64,000 bases of DNA from ZC4RG35 sp041747855 (GTDB taxonomy: Bacteria; Actinomycetota; Acidimicrobiia; Spongiisociales; ZC4RG35), in NCBI GenBank assembly GCA_041747855.1, contig JBGTEJ010000060.1:12693-76692 (forward strand), read 5' to 3'. Below the pieces are notes generated by a model that was given only the letters and a program-made list of their open reading frames with translations, was not told where the DNA came from and did no database searches. Below are positions 17,149 through 26,398 of the stretch, piece after piece. The translations under genes were made by a program, and so were the position numbers. The first letter of the stretch is position 1; the number at the start of each line of letters is the position of its first letter.

Positions 17149-19037
17149 TTCAAGTGGCCGAAGCCACAGAACAGAGCATCCCCGAAAGGGAAGCCGATGC
17201 CAGCACGACAGAGGTCCTGGACCGGCTGGTGATCCGGTTCGCCGGAGACTCCGGTGACGGAATGCAGTTGGCGGGTGGTCGTTTCACCGACGCGTCCGCT
17301 CTTTTCGGAAACGACCTGGCGACCCTCCCCAACTTCCCGGCTGAGATCAGGGCACCCGCAGGAACCCTTCCGGGGGTCTCCAGCTTCCAGGTCCAGATAG
17401 CGGATTTCGACATACTCACGGCGGGTGACGCACCGGACTGCTTGGTGGCGATGAACCCGGCCGCATTGATGAAGCACCTCAAGGACCTCCGGGAGGGTGG
17501 CACCTTGATCGTCAACTCCGACGCCTTCGACGAGCGCAATCTCTCCAAGGCCGGCTACGACAGCAACCCCCTCGACTCGGCCCTGGTCGCCGGATACAGG
17601 GTGATCGAGGCACCCATGGACGAGCTGACCAAGCTGGCCGTCAAAGACACCGGAGTGAGTGGCCGCGACGTCCTCAGATCGAAGAACTTCTTCGCCCTCG
17701 GTCTCATGGCATGGCTGTTCCACAGGCCGACCCAGCCCACCATCGACTGGGTCAACCAGAAGTTCTCCCGACTGCCAGAAGTGGCCGCGGCGAACATCGC
17801 CTCGTTCAAGGCCGGTTACAACTTCGGGGAGACCACCGAGGCGACCAAGGTCACCTTCGAGGTCCGACCCGCCAGCCTTCCGCCCGGCACCTACACCAAC
17901 ATCACCGGAAACCAGGCCCTCGCCTGGGGTTTGATCGCAGCCTCCGAGAAGTCAGGACTCCCGCTCTTCTATGGGACCTACCCGATCACCCCTGCCTCGG
18001 ACATCCTCCACGAGCTGTCACGACACAAGAACTTCGGAGTCAGGACCTTCCAGGCCGAAGACGAGATCGCCGGGGTAGGTAGTGCCATCGGCGCCGCCTT
18101 CGCCGGATCGCTTGCGGTGACCGGATCTTCTGGACCGGGCATCGCCTTGAAAAGCGAGGCGATCTCCCTGGCCTTCATGTTGGAATTGCCGATGATCATC
18201 ATCAACGTCCAACGTGGTGGGCCCTCGACAGGTCTGCCGACGAAGCCCGAGCAGTCCGACCTGCTGTTCTCGCTCTATGGGCGACATGGTGAGTCACCTA
18301 TCCCCGTGGTGGCCGCGGCGACACCATCCGACGCCTTTCTGATGGCAATCGAGGCGGCACGTCTGGCGATCACCTACATGACGCCAGTCCTCCTGCTGTC
18401 CGACAACTACGTCGCCAACGCCTCCGAACCGTGGCTGATCCCCGACCTCGACTCGATCCCTGAGTTCAAGGTGGAGTTCGCCAAACACCCCAATGGGCCT
18501 GACGGCAAGTTCCTCCCCTACATGCGGAACATGCAGACCTTCGCCCGACCCTGGGCGGTGCCGGGCACACCGGGTCTCGAGCACAGGATCGGCGGTCTGG
18601 AGAAGGAAGCGGTGAGTGGCAACATCTCCTACGACCCGTCCAACCATCAACTGATGACCGACACCCGGGCCTGGAAGGTGGCCAACATCGCCAGTGACAT
18701 ACCGCCGGTGGTCGTTGAGGGTGACGAGGACGCCGACATCCTGGTCTTGGGATGGGGGTCGACATATGGTGCCAACAAGGCTGCGGCGCGAAGGGTGAGG
18801 TTGGCCGGTCACAAAGTGGCGACGGCCCATCTCCGACATCTCAATCCGTTCCCCCAGAACCTCGGCGATGTGCTCCGTTCCTATGAGAAGGTCCTGATAC
18901 CCGAGCTGAACACCGGACAACTGCTCCGCCTGATCCGTGCCGAGTTCCTGCTGAACGCTACCGGGCTCAACAAAGTGGCTGGCGAACCGTTCAAGGTGGC
19001 GGAGATCGCCGACAAGATCATGGAGATGATCAAATGA
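17145..19037 (+). CDS. korA: 2-oxoacid:ferredoxin oxidoreductase, gamma-alpha fused subunit
   Basis: The 630-residue subunit works with KorB to convert a 2-oxoacid, most likely 2-oxoglutarate, plus CoA to acyl-CoA with reduction of ferredoxin. The N-terminal 200 residues are the gamma domain (LVIRFAGDSGDGMQLAGGR, LPNFPAEIRAPAGT), followed by the alpha domain (GNQALAWGLIAA, YPITPASDILHEL, AEDEIAGVGSAIGAAFAG) and the C-terminal KVLIPELNTGQLLRLIRAE. The GTG at 17145 overlaps the amidase stop; a second GTG at 17154 has the better-spaced GGA upstream. It overlaps korB by 4 bp. Confidence 0.93.
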   Translation: MIQVAEATEQSIPEREADASTTEVLDRLVIRFAGDSGDGMQLAGGRFTDASALFGNDLATLPNFPAEIRAPAGTLPGVSSFQVQIADFDILTAGDAPDCLVAMNPAALMKHLKDLREGGTLIVNSDAFDERNLSKAGYDSNPLDSALVAGYRVIEAPMDELTKLAVKDTGVSGRDVLRSKNFFALGLMAWLFHRPTQPTIDWVNQKFSRLPEVAAANIASFKAGYNFGETTEATKVTFEVRPASLPPGTYTNITGNQALAWGLIAASEKSGLPLFYGTYPITPASDILHELSRHKNFGVRTFQAEDEIAGVGSAIGAAFAGSLAVTGSSGPGIALKSEAISLAFMLELPMIIINVQRGGPSTGLPTKPEQSDLLFSLYGRHGESPIPVVAAATPSDAFLMAIEAARLAITYMTPVLLLSDNYVANASEPWLIPDLDSIPEFKVEFAKHPNGPDGKFLPYMRNMQTFARPWAVPGTPGLEHRIGGLEKEAVSGNISYDPSNHQLMTDTRAWKVANIASDIPPVVVEGDEDADILVLGWGSTYGANKAAARRVRLAGHKVATAHLRHLNPFPQNLGDVLRSYEKVLIPELNTGQLLRLIRAEFLLNATGLNKVAGEPFKVAEIADKIMEMIK

Positions 19038-20074
19038 CACTCGACTACACGAGAAGCGACTTCCAGACCGACCAGGAGGTTCGCTGGTGCCCCGGTTGCG
19101 GGGACTACACGATCCTGGCGTCGGTCCAACAGTTCCTGGCCGGTCTGGGACGACCCCGTGAGGAGTTCGTCTTCGTGTCCGGCATCGGGTGTGCGTCCCG
19201 GTTCCCGTACTACGTGAACACCTATGGGATGCATTCGATCCACGGTCGGGCCCCGGCGATCGCCACGGGTATTGCGTCCACCAGACCGGACCTCTCGGTC
19301 TGGGTGATCACTGGCGACGGCGATGGTATGTCGATCGGTGGCAACCATCTGATCCATGCGCTCAGGCGGAATGTCAACCTGAAGATCCTCATGTTCAACA
19401 ACCAGATCTATGGTCTGACCAAGGGTCAGTACTCCCCTACCTCCGAGGTGGGGAAGACGACCAAGTCGTCGCCTCACGGGTCGATCGACTACCCGTTCAA
19501 CCCGGTCTCCCTGGCGCTCGGTGCCGAGGCCAGCTTCGTGGCCCGGACCGTCGACATGGACCGCAACCACACCCAGGCGATCCTGGAGAAGGCCTACGCC
19601 CATGAGGGCTCGTCGTTCATCGAGATCTACCAGAACTGCAATGTGTTCAACGACAAGGCGTTCATCCAGGTCACTGGCAAAGAGGAGCGGGTACACAACC
19701 GGATCGACCTGGAGCATGGCAAGCCGGTCGTCTTCGACGGTGGAGCCAAGGCGGTTATCTTCCGTGATGGCCAGGCAACCATCGTCGATTCTTCCTCGGT
19801 CGACCCCAAGGCCATCGTGGTCCATGACGAGACCCGCCCCGACCCGTCGGTTGCGTTCGCTCTGTCGAGACTCTCGCATGGGCCTTACGGACCTACACCG
19901 CTTGGTGTGTTTCGAAACGTGACCCGACCCACGTATGACGCCGAGATGAACCGTCAGATTGCCGAGGCGACGTCGAAACGGGGGCCTGGCGACCTGGACA
20001 AGCTGATCCGGTCGATCGGGACCTGGACGGTCGCTGAGACGGACCCATCGGGGAACGGTTCGAAGGGAAATTGA
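19034..20074 (+). CDS. korB: 2-oxoacid:ferredoxin oxidoreductase, beta subunit
   Basis: The 346-residue TPP-binding partner of KorA begins near VRWCPGCGDYTILASVQQF, the CPGCGD motif of this subunit. GIGCASRFPYYVNTYG, HGRAPAIATG and VITGDGDGMSIGGNHLIHAL form the TPP/magnesium site (GDGDG followed by N). It joins korA through ATGA. In aerobic actinobacteria the KorAB pair stands in for, or works beside, 2-oxoglutarate dehydrogenase in the TCA cycle. Confidence 0.95.
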   Translation: MTLDYTRSDFQTDQEVRWCPGCGDYTILASVQQFLAGLGRPREEFVFVSGIGCASRFPYYVNTYGMHSIHGRAPAIATGIASTRPDLSVWVITGDGDGMSIGGNHLIHALRRNVNLKILMFNNQIYGLTKGQYSPTSEVGKTTKSSPHGSIDYPFNPVSLALGAEASFVARTVDMDRNHTQAILEKAYAHEGSSFIEIYQNCNVFNDKAFIQVTGKEERVHNRIDLEHGKPVVFDGGAKAVIFRDGQATIVDSSSVDPKAIVVHDETRPDPSVAFALSRLSHGPYGPTPLGVFRNVTRPTYDAEMNRQIAEATSKRGPGDLDKLIRSIGTWTVAETDPSGNGSKGN

Positions 20075-20108
20075 GTATCCGGGTAGAGCCGGGCGAAGCG
20101 AGGCCCAG

Positions 20109-20996
20109 GTGACTGCCCAGCTTCTCTCCGGCAAACCCGTCGCCGACGCCGTCTTCGTCGACCTCGCCCCGAGGATCGCCCGACTCCAGGCTGCCGGCCA
20201 CCCGGTCGGGTTGGGGACCGTGCTGGTAGGGAACGACGGGGCCTCTGAGGGGTATATCCGGATGAAGATGGACCGTGCCGAGTCGCTTGGCCTGGCCAAC
20301 CCGCACATTCATCTTGGCGATGACGCCACCCAGGATGATGTGATCGAGGCGATCGAGACCATGAACCGGGATTCTTCGATCACCGGTCTCCTCGTCCAGC
20401 ATCCCACCCCACCGCAGATCGACTTTGATGCCGCTCTGCTTGCCATCGACCCCGACAAGGATGTCGATGGCCTCCACCCGATCAACATGGGGAGACTTGC
20501 GCTTGGTATGCCCGGTCCGGTCCCGTGCACCCCTGCGGGGATCGAAGCCCTGCTCGCCCACTATCAGATCCCGGTGTCAGGTCGGAACGTTTGCATCCTG
20601 GGACGGGGCACCACACTGGGCCGTCCGCTGGCACTGCTCCTCTCACAGAAGAGGCCGACGGCCAACGCCGCCGTGACAGTGGTTCACACCGGTGTACCCG
20701 ACTGGCCGGAGTACACCCGACGGGCGGACATAGTCATCGCCGCCGCAGGGGTCCCAGGGATCCTCAAGCCGGAGCACATCACACCCGGGGCCGTGGTGGT
20801 GGGTGGCGGTGTCCGCTACGAGGGCCGCACCCTCCTCCCGGATGTGGACGAGGCCTGCGCCGAGGTGGCGGGTTGGATCACCCCGAGGATCGGCGGGGTC
20901 GGTCCCACCACCATCGCCATGTTGTTCAGGAACTGTGTCGAGGCCGCGGAACGCCTCAGCGGAACCGGTCCCGCAACTCCTCGATCTGGGACCTGA
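20109..20996 (+). CDS. folD: methylenetetrahydrofolate dehydrogenase/cyclohydrolase
   Basis: FolD interconverts methylene-, methenyl- and formyl-tetrahydrofolate. The 295-residue protein has GYIRMKMDRAESLG with the catalytic Tyr-x3-Lys, LLVQHPTPPQID, DPDKDVDGLHPIN and LGRGTTLGRPLALLL (the NADP-binding turn, usually GRSxxVGxP), and ends GGVGPTTIAMLFRNCVEAA. The start is a GTG at 20109. The last 41 bp overlap the 3' end of the convergent argH gene. Confidence 0.94.
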   Translation: MTAQLLSGKPVADAVFVDLAPRIARLQAAGHPVGLGTVLVGNDGASEGYIRMKMDRAESLGLANPHIHLGDDATQDDVIEAIETMNRDSSITGLLVQHPTPPQIDFDAALLAIDPDKDVDGLHPINMGRLALGMPGPVPCTPAGIEALLAHYQIPVSGRNVCILGRGTTLGRPLALLLSQKRPTANAAVTVVHTGVPDWPEYTRRADIVIAAAGVPGILKPEHITPGAVVVGGGVRYEGRTLLPDVDEACAEVAGWITPRIGGVGPTTIAMLFRNCVEAAERLSGTGPATPRSGT

Positions 20997-22293
20997 CTGA
21001 GGCCTCGGTCTCACGACCGGCGGCCGACGTGGCCGGATCGAGTAGATCGGCGTCACCAGGTTGGAATCGCTCATCGGCTTCGGCGAGGTCGTCGTCGGTG
21101 AGATCTTCCAGGGACCGCTGCTGATCCTCCAGGCCCCTCACCACCTTGCCGACGATCCCGTGAGCCTCCCTGAACGGGACACCCCTGGTAACAAGGGCGT
21201 CGGTGAGATCGAGGGTGGCCACCTCCGCTGACGGGACCGGCGGGTGGAACTCGAGTCCGCCCAGGAGGGTTGTCATTCCGACGAGGGCACCAGCAAGCGT
21301 GTCGTCGGCATGGAAAACGATTCGCTTGTCCTCCTGGAGATCCCGGTTGTAGGTGAGGGGCAGCCCCTTCTGGAGTCCGAGAATTGCGGTGACATCCCCG
21401 GCGACTGACGCCGCCCGACCGCGGATCAACTCGGCGAGGTCGGGATTCCGCTTGTGGGGCAGCGCCGAAGACCCGGTGCTGACACCATCAGACAGAGTCA
21501 CCCATCCGAACTCACGGGTCGACCACAACACGATCTCCTCGGCCAGCCTCGACAGATCGGCCATGGTCTGGGCACAGACGAAAACGTACTCGGCGACGAA
21601 GTCACGGGACCCGACGGCGTCCAGGGTGTTGGGCATCGGTCGAGTGAACCCGAGCGACCCGGCGGTGTGCTCCCTGTCGACTCCGAGTGACGATCCGGCA
21701 CTGGCACCTGCGCCGAGCGGGGATTGGTTGAGCCGCTCTATACAGTCGGTCAGCCGTTCGAGGTCGCGGAGCAGCGCCCAGGTGTGGGCGAGGAGGTGAT
21801 TCCCGAGTGTGGTCGACTGAGCCTGCTGGAGGTGGGTGTAAGTGGAGACGACTGTCCCTGCGTGTCTCTGCGAAATGTCGACCAACACCAAACCCACAGT
21901 CTTGATCTGATCGATACGATCCTGGCCCGAAGCTCTCAGATACAACCTCAGGTCCGTCGCCACCTGATCGTTCCGGGAGCGTCCGGTGTGCAGCATGCCG
22001 GCCGTCGGACCGATGACCTCACCCAGATGTCGCTCCACGGCGGTGTGGACATCCTCGTCGGTTTCGGTGAACTCGAAGGTTCCCGCGCGAGCCTCTTCGA
22101 GGATCACCGCCAGCCCTTCCATCATCGAAGCGACGTCCTCGTGGGGGATGATCCCGGTGCTCCCCAGCATCCCGGCATGGGCCATCGACCCGAGGATGTC
22201 GACCTCGAGGAGGCGACGGTCGGAGTGGTCGACGGTGAAGTCCCAGGTCTCGCCACTCATCGAGCCTTCGAAACGGCCACCCCAGAGGGTCAC
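20956..22293 (-). CDS. argH: argininosuccinate lyase
   Basis: ArgH cleaves argininosuccinate to arginine and fumarate. The 445-residue enzyme shows LWGGRFEG at the N-terminus, HTGRSRNDQVATD, THLQQAQ and the fumarase/lyase signature GSSALPHKRNP (about residues 275-285) with the catalytic loop Ser. It follows argG with a 4-bp overlap (ATGA). Its stop lies inside the 3' end of folD on the other strand. Confidence 0.96.
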   Translation of the reverse strand: MTLWGGRFEGSMSGETWDFTVDHSDRRLLEVDILGSMAHAGMLGSTGIIPHEDVASMMEGLAVILEEARAGTFEFTETDEDVHTAVERHLGEVIGPTAGMLHTGRSRNDQVATDLRLYLRASGQDRIDQIKTVGLVLVDISQRHAGTVVSTYTHLQQAQSTTLGNHLLAHTWALLRDLERLTDCIERLNQSPLGAGASAGSSLGVDREHTAGSLGFTRPMPNTLDAVGSRDFVAEYVFVCAQTMADLSRLAEEIVLWSTREFGWVTLSDGVSTGSSALPHKRNPDLAELIRGRAASVAGDVTAILGLQKGLPLTYNRDLQEDKRIVFHADDTLAGALVGMTTLLGGLEFHPPVPSAEVATLDLTDALVTRGVPFREAHGIVGKVVRGLEDQQRSLEDLTDDDLAEADERFQPGDADLLDPATSAAGRETEASVRSQIEELRDRFR

Positions 22294-23474
22294 GTCCCCT
22301 CCCCGAAACCCCTGACACGGAGGGCGTTGAGGTTGATGAACCCTTCGGCGTCGGCCTGCCGATAGACCTTGTCCTCTTCGAAGGTGGCGATCTCCGGGTC
22401 GTAACGCGTGTTGGGGGACCGACGACCGAGCACGGTCACCGAGCCTTTGTAGAGGAGGAGTCGGGCCTCACCGGTCACCGGCTCCTGGATCGAGTCCATC
22501 AGTTTCTGCATCTCCACTCTCTCCGGCGAAAACCAGAACCCGTTGTAGACCATGGTGGCGTACCTCCCGCCCAAGGAGTCCCGCAGGTGGAGAACTTCAC
22601 GGTCGAGGACGATCGACTCGACAGCCCGACGTGCCTTGTGAAGGACTGTCCCACCCGGGGTCTCGTAGACACCACGGCTCTTGATACCGACGAAGCGGTT
22701 CTCCACGATGTCGATTCGGCCTACACCGTGACGACCCGCTCTCAGGTTCAGGTGCTCGAGAAGCTCGACCGGGCCCATTTCCACACCGTCCACCGATAAG
22801 GGAGTGCCCGATCGGAGCCCGACGATGATCTCCTCCGGATCGTCCGGTGCGATGTCCGGGTCCGTAGTCATCCTGAACATGCCAGGGGGTGGTGCCTCCC
22901 ACGGGTCTTCGAGGATCCCACCCTCATATGAGATGTGGAACAGATTGGCATCCATCGAGTACGGGGACTCCTTGGTGACCGGGGTGGGGATGCCCCTGGC
23001 CGCGGCGTAGGCGACCAGATCGGCACGACCCTTCATGTCCCATTCCCGCCAGGGGGCGATGGTGCGAAGGTCGGGCGCCAGGGCTGCGGTGGTCAGTTCG
23101 AACCGGACCTGGTCGTTGCCTTTGCCGGTGGCCCCGTGGGCGATCGCCTGGGCGCCGTGCTCACGGGCGGTGGCGACGAGGCCTTGGGTGATGATGGGAC
23201 GGGCCAGGGAAGTGCCGAGCAGGTATTCGCCCTCATAGACGGCGGCCGCCCTGATCGCCGGGAAGACCGCGTCCCGGACGAAAGATGCCCTGCGATCGTC
23301 GACCACGGCAGCCACCGCACCGGTTGCCAGGGCTTTCGCCTCCGCCTCGGCTACCTCACCGCCCTGACCGACATCGCAGGTGTAGGTGACGACTTCGGCG
23401 TCGTACTCCTCACGCAACCAGGCGAGGATCACCGAAGTGTCGAGACCACCCGAGTAGGCAAGGACGATTCTCAT
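22290..23474 (-). CDS. argG: argininosuccinate synthase
   Basis: ArgG joins citrulline and aspartate using ATP. The 394-residue protein begins MRIVLAYSGGLDTSVIL, the PP-loop (SGGLDTS) at its N-terminus, and contains ARPIITQGLV, HGATGKGNDQVRFE and EKNRFVGIKSRG-like ENRFVGIKSRGVYETPGG. The frame is open further upstream, but the ATG at 23474 places the PP-loop where the family has it. argGH is an operon; other arginine genes are not in the window. Confidence 0.96.
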   Translation of the reverse strand: MRIVLAYSGGLDTSVILAWLREEYDAEVVTYTCDVGQGGEVAEAEAKALATGAVAAVVDDRRASFVRDAVFPAIRAAAVYEGEYLLGTSLARPIITQGLVATAREHGAQAIAHGATGKGNDQVRFELTTAALAPDLRTIAPWREWDMKGRADLVAYAAARGIPTPVTKESPYSMDANLFHISYEGGILEDPWEAPPPGMFRMTTDPDIAPDDPEEIIVGLRSGTPLSVDGVEMGPVELLEHLNLRAGRHGVGRIDIVENRFVGIKSRGVYETPGGTVLHKARRAVESIVLDREVLHLRDSLGGRYATMVYNGFWFSPERVEMQKLMDSIQEPVTGEARLLLYKGSVTVLGRRSPNTRYDPEIATFEEDKVYRQADAEGFINLNALRVRGFGEGT

Positions 23475-23524
23475 CGGCCGAACACTAGGACAGCGTCCGT
23501 CCCGGCCAGGAATCTGGCAGATGG

Positions 23525-24953
23525 GTGGTGAGAATCGATGCCAAGATCCGTCGGACAGGTATCTTCCGACAGGTGAAGACACGCTTCCAACCGGGTCGGC
23601 CGGAGACCCGCTTCGCATACTCACCTCATGGCTACATCGCCTACCAGGTGTTCGGGCAAACCGGCCCTGACATCCTGTTCATCACCAACTGGATCACCAA
23701 CCTGGATGTGATCTGGGAGGAACCGTCGGCAGCCCGCTTCTTCGACGAGCTGTCGAACATGGGACGGCTGATCCTGCTCGACAAACGGGGATCGGGAGTT
23801 TCGGACCTCCCGTCACGCGGCTACATCGACCCGATCGACGACACCGTCGACGATGTGAATGCGGTGCTCGACGAGATCGGGTCGACTGAAGCGACCCTGA
23901 TCGGGGACACCGAGGGCGGGATGCTGTGCTGTGTCCTCGCCGCTTCGAGTCCAGAGCGCTTCCCCAAACTGGTCCTGCTGAACTCACTGGCGCGACTGGG
24001 CCGGGCCGACGACTACCCGATCGGCGCCCCATCCAGGATCATCGATGAATGGTCCGACGGCTGGCGCCGCTACTACGGGATCGGTCCCGAAAACGCTTGC
24101 TCTCACAGCACCTTCAGTCGCCGAAGACCGACGTTTCAGCGAGTGGTATGTGCGGTACCAGCGGCTCTCGATGGCGCCCTCGGTCGCCCGTCAGGCACTC
24201 CGATGGATTACGGAGACCGATGTTCGGGCGGTGCTCCCAGCGATACAGGCGCGCACCCTGGTCATCCATCGCCGCGACGCTCTCTTCACCCGTCTCGCCT
24301 TCGGTGAGTACCTGGCGGACCAAATCCCGGGCGCACGACTGGAAGTGGTCGAGGGGGCGGACACCCATCCTTTCCACGCCGGAGACACCACCATCATCCT
24401 CGAGCACATCCGAACCTTTATGACGGGGGAAAGCGGCTCGCTCAAAACCAACCGGCAGCTGACCACGGTCCTCTTCAGCGACATAGTCGGGTCCACCGAG
24501 ATGGCGTCCCGTCTCGGTGACCAGAACTGGCTCGACCTGCGCGACGACCACGACCAGCTTGTCCGGATGAACCTGGCCCGTTTCGGTGGCCGCGAGTGGG
24601 CGACCACCGGCGACGGGTTCGTGGCCACCTTTGACGGCCCCAACCGCGCAGTCCAGGCGGCTCTGGCCATGACCGCCGACCTGGAACGGCTGGGGGTCAA
24701 CATCCGGGTCGGGGTCCACACCGGTGAGGTCGAAGTTCGCGGCACCGAGATCGGTGGGATAGCCATGCATATCGCCTCGCGGGTGATGTCGGAGACCAAA
24801 TCTGGCGGTGTGATGGTATCGGGGACGGTCAAGGACCTCGTCGTCGGTGCCCATGTCGAGTTTGCGGAGTGCGGGCGTTTCGATCTCAAGGGTGTCCCCG
24901 GAGAATGGACCCTGTTCGAGGCGACGGCGCCGTCACTCTCCCTCGCCGGCTGA
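23525..24953 (+). pseudogene. alpha/beta-hydrolase domain fused to class III adenylate cyclase, frameshifted
   Basis: Two overlapping frames form one protein. The first (from 23525) has an alpha/beta-hydrolase-like half: YIAYQVFGQTGPDILFI, LLDKRGSGVSD and LIGDTEGGMLC, where the nucleophile Ser is replaced (DTEGG). The second frame, to 24953, continues with RRFSEWYVRYQRLS and a cyclase domain: VLFSDIVGSTEMA with a metal-binding Asp, ATTGDGFVATFDGP with the second Asp, and GVHTGEVEVRG. Dropping the G at 24095 gives GPENLALTAPSV and joins the halves as in intact family members. It is either a recent +1 mutation, programmed shifting or a sequencing error. The intact family makes cAMP; the hydrolase domain is thought to be sensory. 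Confidence 0.75.
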
Positions 24954-24998
24954 GTACGACCTCGGGAACCGGTGACGTCTCGACTGCGTCCTAACCGG

Positions 24999-25466
24999 AT
25001 GAAGAACACAACCCGCGTCCTTGGCGGCGCACTCCTGGTGATCGTCGCGGTCGCCTGTGCAGGTGGGACGACATCAACCACCGTCACCTCACCCACGACG
25101 ACCACGATGCCGACCACGACCACCTCGCCTGCCGAAGCCGGTTCGGTGATAGCCGAGTTCCGGACGCCGGACGGGGTCACCTACAGGATCCTCCTCGAAG
25201 ATGAGGCAGCGGCGCATGCCCGGCAAAGGTTCGCCAGCGGAGAACCGGCCGGTATCCCCAACGGGAAGATCAACCCGGGCGACGGCGGAGTCAACACAGG
25301 TCATGAGTGGCACATCACCGAAGTGGAATGGGCCGACATGGCAATAGAGGTCTGCGACGGAAACGCCGGGTACATCGACGATCTCGGCTACGAGGAGTTC
25401 GTAAACCAGCACGGCGATCGTTTCTGTCCCTGGAGCGCCGAACTGATCGACCTGATCGAGCCCTAA
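24999..25466 (+). CDS. BP74-like lipoprotein
   Basis: The 155-residue protein has a signal peptide with the lipobox VAVAC and a Thr/Ser/Pro linker. The mature domain reads VTYRILLEDEAAAHARQRF, PNGKINPG, HEWHITEVEWADMAIEVCDG and DRFCPWSAEL, which resembles the BP74-related domain of small secreted proteins: AR, then G-K-I, then W-H, then EVCD and FCPW. The two Cys probably form a disulfide. Function is unknown. The ATG at 24999 is preferred over an upstream in-frame start because it puts the basic n-region directly before the hydrophobic core. Confidence 0.6.
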   Translation: MKNTTRVLGGALLVIVAVACAGGTTSTTVTSPTTTTMPTTTTSPAEAGSVIAEFRTPDGVTYRILLEDEAAAHARQRFASGEPAGIPNGKINPGDGGVNTGHEWHITEVEWADMAIEVCDGNAGYIDDLGYEEFVNQHGDRFCPWSAELIDLIEP

Positions 25467-25819
25467 GCTCTTCTCCTACTCGCCAGCAGGCGCCCTGCCA
25501 CCTCACCAATGAGGTGGTAGGGCACCGGCTCGTTGAGGGGAAACTTGAGAGTCCCTCTCCCCGACCGGTAACGAGCGATCGATTCCTCGAGATCACCCAT
25601 GTCGTCGAGGACCGGATAGACCGACACGTGTTTGGCGAACCCGGCGAAGTAGACGACATATCGGCCGTCGATCTTGAAGGTCGGGATCCGGTAGCTGATC
25701 GTCTCCTCCGCCTCAGGCATCACCCCACCGATCGTCGAGTGGATCTCGTTGAGGACGACACGGGTCTCGGCGTGGAAAGCGTCGATGTATTCCTCAATGG
25801 TGGTTGGCTTGTCGGCCAT
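25463..25819 (-). CDS. DUF1801 (YdhG/iron chaperone-like) protein
   Basis: The 118-residue protein matches the small DUF1801 family: TIEEYIDAFHAETRVVLNEI, PEAEETISYRIPTFKIDG, VYFAGFAKHVSVYP and GTLKFPLNEPVP are its usual landmarks. Members are sometimes called iron chaperones by similarity to frataxin, but the role is not settled. The stop overlaps the BP74-like gene by 4 bp on the other strand. It lies 3 bp after the TetR gene and may be the last gene of the paa operon. Confidence 0.8.
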   Translation of the reverse strand: MADKPTTIEEYIDAFHAETRVVLNEIHSTIGGVMPEAEETISYRIPTFKIDGRYVVYFAGFAKHVSVYPVLDDMGDLEESIARYRSGRGTLKFPLNEPVPYHLIGEVAGRLLASRRRA

Positions 25820-25822
25820 TTC

Positions 25823-26398
25823 TCAGGTAAGTCCGTGCATGGCGAACCCGGTCAACCGGTCCACGAGCCCCCCACGGTCGAGCAGGCCCGTGGGCTGATA
25901 CCAGCGCTCCAGCGAGTTGAGGATCGAGAGGATGAAGATCGCCTCCAGTTTGGGGTCGGCGTCGGACCGGAAGGCCCCCGCGGCGACCCCTTCGCCGATG
26001 ATCTCCCGGAAGGCGGCCTCATAGTGGTCTCTGGCCTCGAGGACCCGGGAGCGGTGGCTGTGGTCGAGCATCCTGGCCTCGTTGAGGAAGGTGCGGGATA
26101 CGTCCATGTTGTCGAGCACCACATCGACGTGCCCGGCGATCAGGGCCTGCAGACGTAGCTCCGGGCCTCCAGGAGCCTCTAGGGCAGCCCTGGCCGATGA
26201 CTCGAACAGGGTGGCGCCCTCCTCGACCACAGATACCAGGAGGTCCTGCTTGGAGTCGACATGGGAGTACAACGACGACCCGAGGAGGCCGAGCTCTTTG
26301 CCCAGATCGCGCATTGACGTCCCGTGGTAGCCCTTCTCGGCGAACAGCTTCCCGGCGGCCCGGACCACGTCGCCCCGAGTGTTCCGGGTGGTCACCAT
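25823..26398 (-). CDS. TetR-family transcriptional regulator
   Basis: The 191-residue repressor has an N-terminal helix-turn-helix (AAGKLFAEKGYHGTSMRDLG, then LLGSSLYSHVDSKQDLL) and a longer helical ligand domain. It is the last gene of paaABCDE and overlaps paaE by 1 bp (TGATG), so it is made with the pathway it probably controls. Candidate ligands are phenylacetyl-CoA or its ring-opened products. The palindrome in the paaA promoter (29918-29931) is the natural candidate operator. Confidence 0.85.
   Translation of the reverse strand: MVTTRNTRGDVVRAAGKLFAEKGYHGTSMRDLGKELGLLGSSLYSHVDSKQDLLVSVVEEGATLFESSARAALEAPGGPELRLQALIAGHVDVVLDNMDVSRTFLNEARMLDHSHRSRVLEARDHYEAAFREIIGEGVAAGAFRSDADPKLEAIFILSILNSLERWYQPTGLLDRGGLVDRLTGFAMHGLT

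Noticed and set aside
20956..20996. Frame error at the folD/argH junction
   Set aside because: The 41-bp overlap of two convergent 3' ends leaves both proteins with normal C-terminal regions.
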